From Jaltomata sinuosa (lineage: Eukaryota > Streptophyta > Magnoliopsida > Solanales > Solanaceae): a DNA stretch of 64,000 nucleotides. Position numbers and translations under genes: made by a program. Under the pieces are notes generated by a model. It made no database searches and was not told where the DNA came from. It was given only the letters and a program-made list of their open reading frames with translations. This document shows, one piece after another, positions 25,101 to 36,156 of this stretch (position 1 is the first letter of the stretch; each line of letters begins with the position of its first letter). The stretch lies in contig QJPP01000830.1 in assembly GCA_003996215.1 (NCBI GenBank), positions 610,041-674,040 of the forward strand. The letters are read 5' to 3'.

Positions 25101-25712
25101 CACGTATATAAAGATAGAGCAAAGGATGTTTCTGCAATATTTCTCAATATGCCCATATAAATGGCAAAATGACATTTATCTAATTAGAATGGAATCTAAG
25201 TGGCAGTGGAGAAATATAAACCTCCCTAAATAAAGTCAAGCAATACACTTATATTCTTTTTAAGATAGAGAAATATTCTGTATACTTAGCTATCAAGTTT
25301 TTGTAATTAAAGAATGATTATATATGCTACTTATATATATCCAGTAGATGCATTCACGTGAGCACACATGGGTGGATATTCAATGACTAAAAGATTTTTG
25401 TCCCATTATGTATATACTTGGGTATTGCATAGATTTGTGATAAAATATATATATCTTTTTGAATATATCACAACTAATAAAAGTTTATTTTGAATAAAGC
25501 CTACCTCCTAAAATAGTAATTTTCCAACATAACTCAACTTAGTATCTCCGTTAAAATATTAATAAATTATAAAACTCTTATAAATTAATGCATATACAAA
25601 AGTATCACAACTACAAAACTTTCATAAATTTTAAGGCATTTAGGAAGGGAAAAAAATATATTTTACCAAATTCTAATTTAATCGGGTCTCCCCGAACGTG
25701 CAGGGTATTACA
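22126..25712 (-). repeat. E3 5' LTR, minus strand, 3.59 kb
   Basis: Read on the minus strand it begins TGTAATACCCTGCACG (25712 down) and ends TTGGGGCATGACA (22126), next to an intact primer site. The U3 part resembles the E8 LTR (compare 25350-25420 reversed with 59100-59180: ATGCAATACCC, a GTATATAC run, then ACAAAAAT), so E3 and E8 are related Tekay-type families. The inner part holds an irregular short-repeat array (23090-23860). The partner LTR is not in the window. Confidence 0.8.
23090..23860 (-). repeat. Irregular array of GCCCNTAAGGC-like units in the E3 LTR
   Basis: More than twenty degenerate units with the core AGCCCNTTAGGCA or AGCCCGTAAGC recur every 20-40 bases, for example near 23265, 23430, 23515, 23565, 23585, 23725 and 23745. 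They are separated by variable AT-rich spacers. It is not a clean tandem repeat. A comparable but different array is found at 57830-58015. Confidence 0.65.
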
Positions 25713-26499
25713 AGGGTGGCCTGCAAAATGATACGGGGAGCCTATGGGGTGGCCATCAAATTACATTTCAAGGTTTTTACTTTACTTCATTGGTCACATT
25801 TGCATCATACCATCCCATGATACATTGCATCCTATTGTATGTCCTTGCGTGGCTTATTGCTTTTATTATTATTATTATTATCTTCACTGTTAGTATAGAT
25901 TATGCTACTTTTCTATTTATAATTAGATTTAGGTGAATCCCGATAGCTAGCTTACTTTCCTGTTTCTTATATTATATACTATCTTTCTGAGCTCGGTCAA
26001 TTTGTAATGCCTACTGAGTGCTCCATGTTTTGATGCTCGTACTATATTTCTGTATCTTTTTATGATGCAACACCTAGTATGAGCCACCTTAAGTGACCAT
26101 CCTTTCATTTGAGGCCAACTGCTATTCGGATCATGGTGAGCTCCCGGTGCTCGGAGACTTTACTGCTTTCCCTCTGTATATACTATCTGTATTTTGTATT
26201 TTGGTAGATAATAGCTTCTTGTATAGTGCTATTCTATATGTAGATGCTCTTGTACCAATGACACCATGTCCGAGGTTTTGAATTTTGTACATATATATTT
26301 TGTATTTCTCGGTCTCCTTAGGGCAATGTTTGTATATTTTGTATAGTGAGTATATATCTATACTGTTGGCTCCTATCTTGTTATGATTTCTTTTCTGCTT
26401 TCTTATTTAACGCTCATGTATTGGTCTCATGTTTTTGGTTGTCTTGCCTACTGGGAGTTTTTAATAGGTTCCATCATGGCCTAATTTTGAGTCATGACA
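25713..26499 (+). repeat. E4 5' LTR, 3' part only
   Basis: It ends GAGTCATGACA at a degraded primer site and carries late-LTR features shared with E8: CTACTGGGAGTTTTTAATAGGTTCCATCATG against CTACTGGGGGTTGTAGGTGCCATCATG (61482-61506). It also contains a (TTA)n run (25863-25881). The beginning is cut off by E3. Confidence 0.75.
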
Positions 26500-26502
26500 G
26501 AG

Positions 26503-26514
26503 TGATATTAGAGC
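26503..26514 (+). promoter_or_regulatory. E4 primer binding site, mutated
   Basis: TGATATTAGAGC against TGGTATCAGAGC: two changes, G-to-A and C-to-T. Confidence 0.7.
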
Positions 26515-26708
26515 TTTAGTTTCCCCAGTCTTACTAGTACAAGAGTAAAATGTCTAGTAGAGCCTCATGGATCGGTACGATAATATCCGTATCCTATCTG
26601 GGGGAGGATATATGGCATTCTTAGGAAAGGTTCCATCTTATTTGACTCCTTGTCGTGCGCCCTTGACTCTATCAACTTGTAAATATCTCTTGTTTCACTC
26701 TTTCTCAG

Positions 26709-28020
26709 ATGGTTCAAATAAGATCAGCGGTAGGTGAGGATGAGGCCCTTGCGCCTACAGTTAGAGCCCCAGCTAGAGGATATGGTAGAGGTTGACTCAG
26801 GGGTAAAGGTAGGGGATGGGATGCAATGCCATCTCAGGTCCAGGATAGGGTACCGTCACTAGATCTGGATGTAGCAGTAGATGAGGTACAGTATAAGCCA
26901 GAGGGTGTGGGGTTAGCCCAGTATCCGATAGATTTTGTGGCTACACCTACCCTATAAGATACTTTGGTTCATCTGCTTGGGTTTTTAGATGGCATGTCAC
27001 AACCCGCAGCTTCGCCAAGTACTCCTACTGGTTCACAAATTAGGGATAAGGCTCAAACTTCAGCCCACGCAGTGGCACAGGTTTTAGGAGCACATCTTGC
27101 TACTGCGGATCCATTTTTAGAGGTGTTGTTAGTTTCTACAATTGTTCAGCCTTAGATAGTCATGCCAGTTATGTCTTCTGAAGAGCATAAAATGCTAGGT
27201 AGGTTCCTTCGATTGGGTCACCCAAGATTTTCTGCTTATCCAAGAGAGGATGCTCACGAGTTTCTACACAGTTGCAAGGAGAGGTTGCATAACCTTGGGT
27301 TGGTTAAGTCACACAGAGCATATTACACTGCATTTTAGTTGGATGGTTTAGCAAAATAGTGGTGGAGGTCCTACATTGCTTGCAGACTAGCTGAGTCACC
27401 TTTGATTTCTTGGTCTCATTTCTTTGAGGCTTTCTTGGAGAAGTATGTACCCCGCAACTTATGAGAAAGGCTGGTGGATGAGTTCACTAGGTTGGAGCAG
27501 GGCTCCATGTCTATTTCTGAGTATGAGGTCTATTTTCATGAGTTGTCTAGGCATGCCACCATGATCCTTCGCACTGAGCACGAGAGAGTGTGTCACTTTG
27601 TTAGAGGGTTGACCTTATAGCTTTGTTTAGCTACAGAGGGTATGGTTGGCTCAGGGCAGTATTTCTTGGATGTTGTGGATCATGCCTGCTCTATTAAGGG
27701 CATACTTTACGAGGCCCAAGGGGGAAGCAATAAGAGGCCCCACCATCAAGGTAGTTATATTGGTCCTTTAACTCGAGGTAGAGACTTATTTGGCCGAGGT
27801 CAGCATCAGCAATGCTTTCAACTGAGCCAGCATGTTCAGGCAGCACTAAAGATTACAGAGGGTCAGAGTAGTTAGAGTAGCAAAGGCTTGTTTTAGTCCT
27901 TGCAAGGTGCTCACTCTGAGTATTCAGGTCGCGGCGGCTATTCAGGTTCAGCAGGATCAGTCAGGTTAGCAAGTTCAGGCCCCCAAGGCTCTAGTGCCAC
28001 CTGTCAAAAGTGGTACACAA
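26709..28020 (+). pseudogene. gag: E4 gag, broken
   Basis: It starts at ATG 26709, and a TGA follows about 23 codons later, after RGYGRG. The gag core is in the same frame around 27180-27610 (FLRLGHPRFSAYP, then HEFLHSCKERLHNLGLV, FFEAFLEKYVPR, EFTRLEQGSMSISEYE). It has stops near 27339, 27357, 27462 and 27618, most at expected Gln, Trp or Arg codons. No CCHC zinc knuckle can be read before the protease, unlike E8 and E1, so a deletion or heavy decay is likely there. Confidence 0.82.
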
Positions 28021-28110
28021 GATAGTAAGGGTAGTCCCTAAGGTGCTAGAGGTGGTCCTCATGATTGTTGATTAAGTGGTCGAGGTGGTCGGAGCCATAT
28101 ATATGCATTT

Positions 28111-28440
28111 ATGAGCTGGTCAGAGGCTGAGGCTTCAAATGTTGTCATCACAAGTACGATCTCAATTTGTCATCAGTTAGCTTCTGCATTGTTTGATCTG
28201 GGGTCTATATTTTTGTATGTGTCTTCTTACTTTGCTACCCTTCTGGAGTCTGCTTGTGAGTTATTGCATGTGCCTTTGCATGTAGCTACCCTAATAGGAG
28301 ATTCTTTAGAAGTGGATCATATTTATTGGGTTTGTATAGTGACTATTCTGAGGGTATGAAATGTGGGTATACCTAGTTTTGCTAGACATGGTTGATTTTG
28401 ATATGATTCTAGGCATTGATTGGTTGTCTCCCTATCATGC
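28111..28440 (+). pseudogene. pro: E4 aspartic protease
   Basis: It reads VVITSTISICHQ, then the active-site region LFDLGSIFLYVSSYFA (Asp-Leu-Gly in place of Asp-Pro-Gly in E8). The frame changes from 1 to 2 around 28350, where DMVDFDMILGIDWL closes the domain. It is close to the E8 protease in sequence. Confidence 0.83.
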
Positions 28441-29308
28441 AGTCTTGGATTGCTTTGCCAAGACTGTCACACTTCAGATTCCTGGTATTTCCCCTATTAT
28501 ATGGAAAGGTACCGACAACCACATGACAAGGGTTGTTGTATCTTTCCTGAGTGCCCAACGGTTGGTTGGGAATACGTGCTTAGCTTATCTCGCCTATATC
28601 TGTGATACTAGTGCCACCACACATTCACTTGAGTCAGTTTCTGTGGTTTCTGTGGTTTCTGAGTATTCATATGTATTTCCCTTTGATCTACTGGGTCTTC
28701 CTCCTGATCGTGATATCGACTTTGGTATTGATGTTGAGCTGAGCACTCATCCCATTTCTATTCTTCCATATCGGATGACACAAACTAAGTTAAGGGAGCT
28801 TAAGGATCAGCTCCAGGATCTTTTGAGTAGAGGGTTCATTAGGCCTAGTGTGTGTCTTCAGGGTGCTCTTGTTATATTTGTGAAGAAGAAGGACAGGTCC
28901 ATGCGTATATGTATCGACTATAGGAAGCTGAATAAGGTCATTAAGAATAGGTATTTGATGCCATGTATTGATGATTTGTTTGACCAGCTATAGGGTGTAG
29001 AGGTGTTCTCTAGGATTGATGTGAGATTGGGCTATCATCAGTTGATGATCAGGGCTATGGATATCCCAAAGACTGCATTCAGGACTCGATACGACCATAA
29101 TGTATTCCTAGTCATGCCTTTTGGATTGACCAATGCCCCAAAAACATTTATGGAGTTGATGAACCATATTTTTAGAGCCTACCTGGATTTCTTTGTTGTT
29201 GTGTTTATTAATGATATTCTGGTGTATTCGAGGAGTAGAGAAGAGCATGAGCAGCATTTGAGAGTTGTACTTCAGACCTTGCGAGACCCTCAATGCCAAA
29301 TTTATTAA
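28441..29308 (+). pseudogene. RT: E4 reverse transcriptase
   Basis: It is in frame 2 with one TAG at 28991-28993 (DQL-stop-GVEVFSRID). Landmarks are LPPDRDIDFGIDV, FIRPSVCLQGALVIFVKKKD, ICIDYRKLN and MPFGLTNAPKTFMELMN. The catalytic box reads F-I-N-D-I-L, with Asn codon 29210-29212 in place of the first catalytic Asp, the same change as in E1. The frame is lost after LQTLRDPQ (29300), before the KCEFW equivalent. Confidence 0.88.
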
Positions 29309-29985
29309 GTGTGAATTTTAGCTTGAGTCTATGGCATTCTTGGGCACGTGGTGTCCAAGGATGGGATTATGATGGATGCAGGAAAGATTGTGGTAGTTCA
29401 TCACTGGACTAGGCCTACTTCTCCTATCGAGGTTCGCAGTCTTATTGGGTTGGCAGTTTACTACAGATGGTTTATGGAGGGATTCTCTTTTATAGCAGCT
29501 CCATTGACTAGATTGACTTAAAAGAATGCTTCCAGTGTTCTGATTAATGTGAGGTGAGCTTTATGAAGCTCAAGGCCTTATTGACTTCAACATCGATTCT
29601 TACTCTTTTGGTTGAGGGCCAGGGGTTTACTGTGTACTGTGATACTTCCAGAGTTAGTTTAGGTTGTGTATTGATGCAGCAAGGCTGGGTTATTGCTTAT
29701 GCCTCCACACAATTGAAGGTTCACGAGAGGAACTACCCCACTCATGACTTAGAGTTAGTGGTGATAGTCTTCGCATTGAAGATTTGGAGGCACTATCTAT
29801 ATGGCGTGCATTATGAGATCTTTACTGACCATCATAGTCTTTAGTACATTTTCATTCAGAAGGACCTAAATTTGAGATAGCGCAGGTGGTTAGAGCTACT
29901 GAAGGACTATGACATATCAATTCTCTATCACTCGGGCAAGGTAAATATGGTAGCAGATGCCTTAAACCGGAAGGCGGTAAGTATG
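29309..29985 (+). pseudogene. RH: E4 RT tether and RNase H
   Basis: The tether 29330-29550 (GHVVSKDG-like, then VRSLIGLAVYYRWFMEGF) is frame-shifted. RNase H runs in frame 1 from 29554: FTVYCDTSRVSLGCVLMQQ, then HDLELVVIVFALKIWRHYLYG and FTDHHSL. A TAG at 29842 and another near 29878 interrupt it. LYHSGKVNMVADALNRK ends the domain. Confidence 0.85.
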
Positions 29986-30586
29986 GGTAGCTTGGCATTC
30001 TTGGAAGCAGAGGAGAGACCATTAGCTTTGGGTAGCCAGTCCTTGGCTAACAGGTTGGTTAAACTTGATATTTATGAGCCGGGCCATATTTTTGCTTGTG
30101 TTAAGGCTAGATCTTCCTTGTTATAGCAAATTCAGGCACATTAGCTTAATGATGCGAGGTTGAGGATCATTCGTGATAATGTATTGAGCGGCGAGGATAG
30201 GAAGGCAACCTTAGATTAAGAGGGTATTTTGAGGGTTAAGGGTTGTATCTGTGTTCCTAGAGTTGGTAATTTGGTCAGGTTGATCTTGGCGGAGGCTCAT
30301 TATTCTAGGTATTTTATTCATCTCGGGGTAGCTAAAATGTATCATGAATTGAGACAACACTACGGGTAGTGTGGGATAAAGAGGGATATCTTAGATTTCA
30401 TGTTTAGGTTCTTAAACTATTAGCAGGTGCAGTATGAGTACTAGAGACCAGGTGGGTTGATTCAGAGGCTACCCATTCCAGATTGAAAAGACACCAGGTG
30501 GATTGACTCAGAGGCTACCCATTCTAGAGTGGAAATGGGAGTGGATAGCTATGGACTTTGTGATACTCCGAATAACCTCAGAAAGT
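29986..30586 (+). pseudogene. INT: E4 integrase, truncated
   Basis: The pre-integrase segment and zinc region are readable with many stops (ILAEAHYSRYFIHLGVAKMYHELRQHYG). The core begins with AMDFV at about 30548, and the sequence breaks at 30587, where LTR-M starts, after only a dozen codons of the core. The two catalytic residues further on and the 3' LTR are missing. Confidence 0.8.
30447..30538 (+). repeat. 46-bp tandem duplication in E4 integrase
   Basis: Two units of 46 bases, 30447-30492 and 30493-30538, both start ACCAGGTGG and contain CAGAGGCTACCCATTC. They encode the same PGG(L/W)-I-RLPIP stretch before the integrase core. Confidence 0.8.
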
Positions 30587-31567
30587 TGTCACGTTATCAC
30601 AAACATAAACTAGGCATCAAGATGAGAAGAATGACACCAATATTGCTATACAAAATTTCAGGCCAGAAATCAGGTCCAACGATGACCCTCGAGGCCCGCT
30701 TAACGAGATGGAAAATGAAATTCATAAACATGCTCCCAATGAGGTGCGGGGTGCATGCCCCAAATTTGGGTGGAAATGGGAAGAGAATTCAGACCTTAAA
30801 TGGTCCAAAACATGCCACTTTAATCGAGGATTAACATGTAATTAGAATCAAAATTACAGAAAGAAACACGAAAATAATGCTAGAATAAGTTTTAGAACGA
30901 AGAGGGAAAGAGAATTACCTCAATAGCATAAAGATTTGATGAGAAATGGAAATTTTCCCTCTTCACTGAGATCTATACAAAGGTGGAATGAGTTAGGAAA
31001 AACGATTTGAAATGAAGAAGACAACTTTATTTAACTGCCAGCGATCGACGCACCTGCGATAAAATTGACACAGGTGCGGCCAGACCACCGCAGGGGTGGA
31101 GGTCAATGGAAATTTCCCAGCCCTGCAGGGGCTGTACCACAGGGGCGATAAAAGGAGTGAGGGGAAATGCCCTATTGACATTACCCCTCATCGTAGGTGC
31201 AGTACCCTGAACGCAGCAGTGGTTGTGTAGGTGCGGCCAAGGTGCCGCAGTCGCGCCCATACTTGACCAACTCTGACTTTTGCTATAGCATGAATTTCTC
31301 CACTATAGGGGTTCCCACTATAGTCGGTGAGGCGAGGCAAAAACTCAAAAAATCTCCTAGTTTTTTGCCTTTTTCACAGCACACCCTCAAACCGTGACAT
31401 CCTAGACTAACCCCTTTATGTCAAGTTTGATATCGGGTGTTCTACTCACACGAATTCACTTTCAAAAACTCATACGGATTCCTTATTGTCTCGTCTAACA
31501 TAAAAACAAGCCAAACATTATTAATTTTACCAGATACCTTCCCGGATTGTCCTACACCATACCTTGC
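30587..31567 (-). repeat. LTR-M, first piece (minus-strand gypsy LTR)
   Basis: Read on the minus strand it ends ...GATAACGTGACA at 30587. Moving right it is interrupted at 31567 by E5 and continues at 46612-46632 and 56540-56616, where the minus-strand start TGTAATGGTTGAG is found. It contains a dyad-rich cluster (31030-31255, GCACCTGCG/GGTGCGGCC type) upstream, on the minus strand, of an AAATAAAG TATA-like site near 31025. It abuts truncated E4 without a recognisable target duplication. Confidence 0.6.
31563..31567 (+). repeat. E5 target-site duplication, left (CTTGC)
   Basis: CTTGC here and at 46607-46611 flank the two E5 LTRs exactly. Confidence 0.9.
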
Positions 31568-32951
31568 TGATGAATACTCAAATTGTGCTCTCCAAATTTG
31601 GAAGTCACAACGATCATGCAGTAAAACAAAATTTATAATTTCCAATGAGTGTCGGGGTCATACAAAAGGGAACAATTTAGTTACGATCGAGCTAATAAAG
31701 AATCCACGCAACTTATTGAAGTTCAATTTACAAAAAGGGAAAAAGATATCTAAAAGGAGGGATTTACGAACTACAACTAAAGATAAAAGAAAATCAAATA
31801 AAAAATAGATTGATCAATGGCTCTCCTTGCTTTCGCCAATCAAGGACAATAAGGGAGAATTGGGAATGGGATTTCAATTCACAAGACTTGCACTCGGTTG
31901 ACACCTAGGTAGTCTTGGCTAAAGGTATGCCTAATCGTCTTTCAACCAATCGAGCATATATCTCGTGTGTTCTCTCGAACCACCACAAATAAGCAATTAC
32001 CAACAAATTTGACTTGGGTGAGTTGGGTTATCTCTAACCCCAACTCTTAGATGGGAGTTTTTGACAACCAAACTATCTCTAGCTTTGATCTAGAGTGGAA
32101 ACCCCAAATTCCCACTATTGAATCTTCCTGAATTTAGGGTAATTCCCTCTCAAGCAAAAACCCAAATTAGTTAGCTAAGTCAATGCTTGCAACCATTGAC
32201 TATAAATTCAAACAATGGAAGATTCAATACACCCAAATAATCAAACAAGAACAAAGTCTATATATGAATTCAATGCTCAACAAGTATTATCTCTAATACA
32301 AACCCAAATCTCAATTCAACAATTCCACCAATAAAATAACAATTAAGAACAAGAGTTGAAGAATGGAAACTAAGGATTTTACAATAAAGAGCATCCAAAT
32401 CATCACTCCCATGGTGTTGGTTGATGAACTTGCTCTCCAAGCTTGCCAAATGTTGTGAAAATAGCCAAAGATGAATTTCAAGATGGCTTGGAGGTGTTTT
32501 ATATGGATTGGTGTTTTCAAGGATATGAAATGACCAATTGGGCCTTGACTGTAATCCATCAGTCATACCTGCGGAATTTTAACCACAGGTGCGTGGCTGC
32601 AGGGGCGACACTTGTGGCGTAGGGGCATGGTCGTTGTGGCAGCCTAAATGGCGCAGGTGAGCCTGTGGCATTTTTGCACAAAGGTCGCAGGTGCTCCCTT
32701 GGATTCGCTCCTGCGGGAGCGCCGTTGTGCCTCCTTGAGTGCTGGGGAGGCTGACCTGGTACTTCAGTGGAGTCTTCTCCATTTTTGCTCTAATTTTTGT
32801 CCCTTCTGCTCCACTTGTTCCAAGTATCCGCAGAAACATAAATCACCTGAAATTTACCCAAAATATGCCATAAGTGATCTCATATCATCATTAGAAGACA
32901 CAAAATCATAAGAAAAGAGAAATAAATAAGTGCTAAATCCACAACTTATCA
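31568..32951 (-). repeat. E5 3' LTR (1384 bp)
   Basis: Read on the minus strand: TGATAAGTTGTGG... to ...TTCATCA. It has a G+C-rich dyad cluster (32570-32745), with the TATA box TATAAAA at 32497-32503 just downstream. It pairs with 45238-46606. Confidence 0.92.
32497..32503 (-). promoter_or_regulatory. E5 3' LTR TATA box
   Basis: The minus strand reads CCATATAAAACACC. In the 5' LTR the same site reads CCACATAAAA (46148-46158), so the copy that would drive the element has a damaged TATA box. Confidence 0.5.
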
Positions 32952-32967
32952 ACACCCCCAACTTAAG
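32952..32967 (-). promoter_or_regulatory. E5 polypurine tract
   Basis: The reverse complement CTTAAGTTGGGGGTGT abuts the 3' LTR start. Confidence 0.8.
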
Positions 32968-34816
32968 TTCTTACTTTTCCTCAAGCAAATTTTCAATCAA
33001 ACCACAAAAAGATTCCAATTTCTTTAAGCACAAGGGCCATCCTCTCCTATTCACAACCCACTTTTCAATTTAAGAACCATAGATATGATGTTGGTTGGTA
33101 CTAATAATTAGTCAATCATAAGAGAATGCTTAACACAACAATCCCATTATTTTCGCAAACATTTTCAAGAGTTGCAAAAGACTTATAAATATGACCAAGT
33201 GACAACAACCAATCCTCAAGAAATGACTTATGACCACTAGCACTAATCATGCTCATTTGATTCCTTTGCGGGAAGTAACAACATCACTGCTATCTGAATT
33301 TGCATGCCCTCACAACAAAGAAAGTCCCCTAAACACACTATTTACAATGATAAGACAAGGGACAAATGCACAATGCTCACACTCACAAAGAACCTAAAGT
33401 ACAAACAAATATCAAACCATAAGCTTGCCCTTATTTTCATTCACCAGTAACTCAAAAGCGATCGGTTGGAGATCTCAACGGACTTCTCTAAGCTTGTAAT
33501 GTAGGCTAGGGGAAGGGTAGGATAGCATTTTGGATTAGAGTGACTACCTCCTCCTTGAACACTACACAACATTTTCAATTTGAAACCGAAGACATTTCTT
33601 TTCATTTTCATTTAATACAAGGCACCATTTCACTCAATTCACATGATGCTCCACTTTTGTCATTCTACTCACCTTGCAATATTCACTTTCTTTTCTTTCT
33701 TTACTCTTTTGCTTTTATTATTGCTTTCCTTTCAAATTCCTTCTTCTTTTTGGACAATTCTTTTTAGGATTTGACCATAAACCAAGTTGTACTCACTTCA
33801 CTACTCTAAGGTATTTCTTCATCACCCCCAACTTGGGCTTTTAGCCTCGATTTCACACTTGTAGAGTTCAAGGAGGGATGGGATCAAAAGAGGGATTCAT
33901 TTTCAAAATGGTTCAAGGCTTGTACCAAGGTTGCCAAAGAAGAGGTATTAGGCTCAAGAAGGGTGACTAGTGATGCAATTTGAGTGCAATGGTGGGCTTT
34001 AAAGGCTTACTAAGCTTCAACAATCACAAAGAAGGCCTAAGGTCATTTCTCCAACCAACACAATTAAGACTAGAATTAGAATGACTAACCGAGCAAGTTC
34101 TAGATGACATAACCAAGCACGAGAATTATTCAACCAAACTCACTACACATGGCATGAAAATTATTCAAGACGGATTAATGTTATTCCTATCAAGGATAAA
34201 TGGAGCCACATTTTGCATCTATGTAATCACTAATTGGTCAAAAGTCATAAAAATCAAAGGCATTGTCACAAGCATCATTCTTTGATTTCCAACTACGTCA
34301 CAAGAATATTTTTTTAGAGGAGTATGGTCAAAACTCAATTTGCATGCAAGACTAAATCTATTAGTACCAATCAAATCATTATCCAACTTATCTCAAAATA
34401 TGATGAATTGCCCTTAATAATGTCATCACTCAGTCTATCATAGGGCCAATTCATCTATCTAAATTGATATGGTACACCTCCACACAAAAGCAATCTCATC
34501 TAGCCTAGTGGGTACTCAGACTTTCCCTGGCTTCAAACATCAAACAATGCAATGATTTTCCCTTAAGAATGTCGTCACTCAATCTATCATTGGGAATCGT
34601 CACCCAAAATCAACCAAAAATGACTAATCTAACCAAATTTCAAACAACACAAAACCCGACGAGGGCAACATCCAACATGGGCAAAATATCACCCCCAACT
34701 AAAAAGTAAAGCATGGTCCTCAATGCAAAATAAAGAAATGAAAGATAAGGGTAAAAAGTGTGGGGCTCCCCGGAGTCTGCATTAGACTAGAAAACTCATG
34801 AGTATGTTGCACCATG
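32968..34816 (-). other. E5 3' noncoding region
   Basis: No supported ORF. It contains repeated short CCCCCAACTT/CACCCCCAACT tracts near 33822, 34690 and elsewhere, echoes of the purine tract on the minus strand. Two near-identical passages around CCCTTAA-AATG-CGTCACTCA-TCTATCAT (34412-34442 and 34558-34592) form an internal direct repeat. Confidence 0.6.
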
Positions 34817-35210
34817 CTAAGTAGAGGACTGTGCCTCATCATCATCATCCTCCTAACTCTCTTTCTCAAATAGGAAAGAGTACTCCTCACTGTCATCATC
34901 TTTGGACATTGGGATCTTCTTGCTCGGTTGTCCCCATTTTGAAGATGGCTTTGATACCTCTCCATATTTTAACCATGAATTTGTTCCTCTTCTTGTTTTT
35001 TTTCTTCTCATCCTCAAAATCTCGTTGAAGAGCTGCATGAGCCTTGGCAGACTCAACAAAGGCCTCCTCAAGTATCCCTACTGAGGCTGTCACTGTGGTA
35101 ATGGAATCGGTCTGCTGCTTCTGTGCCTCCAAGTATGATTGCATCTCTGCTCTGGTGAATAGATCGGCTGACGGTGCTAGATGTGTAGAGCAACTAGGCA
35201 TCTGACTCAT
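34817..35210 (-). pseudogene. E5 accessory protein, C-terminal part in shifted frames
   Basis: ATG 35210 overlaps the stop of the preceding ORF by four bases (ATGA). It encodes about 100 residues rich in Gln, Glu and Lys (EAQKQQTDSITT, then a heptad-like ALQRDFEDEKKKNKK stretch), ending at 34896. A third frame continues with SKDDDSEEYSFLFEKES, stop, EDDDDEAQSST, stop at 34817-34819. E7's accessory gene also ends in an acidic EETVTGDDDDET tail. I therefore read these as one C-terminal region split by frameshifts: coiled coil followed by an acidic tail. Reinitiation from the ATGA overlap is an alternative. Confidence 0.6.
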
Positions 35211-36148
35211 GATCTCCGGATGGAAGCTAACTGAGAAGTAATCGACCCAAAGGGGCCCTCAGCCTGAGTACCCTGAGAGGAAGAAGGTGGCTCCACTACT
35301 ATATCAATCTTCTTCTTCTTACTCTGTAACGCACCTTCTTTCTCATGCACCTTCAATGGATGGTAAGCTTTCTCAGGTGCCACCCAATTATCCCCAGGAT
35401 GTTCAATAACCTCAGCTAATCGACACAGCTCAGTAATCAAAGAGGGGAACATCAAGGTAGGGATGTCCTGAAGTAAATACTCCTTCAGCTCTCGGACCAT
35501 ATAGTGACCAGCATACATGGGAATGCCATCAAGAATGCAAGTGATCATCCTAGCCCGAAGAGGAGGAACCCCAGATTTATGCCCAAAAGGTGACACACGG
35601 CTACAAATGATCTCAAGCCACATCCTCGCCTCAGCTGTGAAAGTCTTTGATGATATAGACTTGAGAGTGCTTGCCCAATTCACTGTCGCTCTCTGAGGAC
35701 ACAACTTAGACACTATCCAAGTTCCCGAACATGAATCCTTTTGTTGCATAGGCTCAAGTGGATGGTTGGGCAGCCCATAATGTGCATTAATCTGTTCTGG
35801 CCTAAATTTCACAACTTTCCCCCTAATGATGTGTTCCGGGTTATTGAAGTCTGTATGATTTAAGTTTGCGTAGAACTCCCTCACCCATTCCTTATTTGTG
35901 TCACAAAGGGTAGGTATGAAACATGTCCATCCTGTAGTCAAAAGATGCCCATAGAAATACAGGAGACGTGCCTCTAAGTTTATGTCATCTATCCCCCTTT
36001 CTGGCTTAATATTTTTATCAAGGAGGTTCTTGTAGTAGCGGCACTGACAGTCATGGGACATGAACCTTGAGGTGTCATATGGTTCTTCCGCAGCTTCCCC
36101 CTCAATTGCGTCACCCAAAGCTTCATTATCAATAAGGTCGTGATCCAT
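35207..36148 (-). CDS. Accessory ORF of E5: 'putative plant transposon protein' domain
   Basis: This is an uninterrupted ORF of 313 codons. I chose ATG 36148 (MDHDLIDNEALGD); an upstream in-frame TTG at 36169 is not a credible start. Segments characteristic of the plant domain Transposase_32 (PF20167) are in order: EWVREFYANL (about residue 90), IRGKVVKFRPEQINAHYGLP (about 115), a Trp-containing helix, RMWLEIICSRVSPFGHKS, then MYAGHYMVRELKEYLL and FPSLITELCRLAEV (about 255). The end is Lys/Ser/Pro-rich. In Athila elements this ORF occupies the env-like position, but I see no signal peptide or membrane segment. The function is unknown. It is the only long intact frame in E5. Confidence 0.75.
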   Translation of the reverse strand: MDHDLIDNEALGDAIEGEAAEEPYDTSRFMSHDCQCRYYKNLLDKNIKPERGIDDINLEARLLYFYGHLLTTGWTCFIPTLCDTNKEWVREFYANLNHTDFNNPEHIIRGKVVKFRPEQINAHYGLPNHPLEPMQQKDSCSGTWIVSKLCPQRATVNWASTLKSISSKTFTAEARMWLEIICSRVSPFGHKSGVPPLRARMITCILDGIPMYAGHYMVRELKEYLLQDIPTLMFPSLITELCRLAEVIEHPGDNWVAPEKAYHPLKVHEKEGALQSKKKKIDIVVEPPSSSQGTQAEGPFGSITSQLASIRRS

Positions 36149-36156
36149 TTTTGAAG

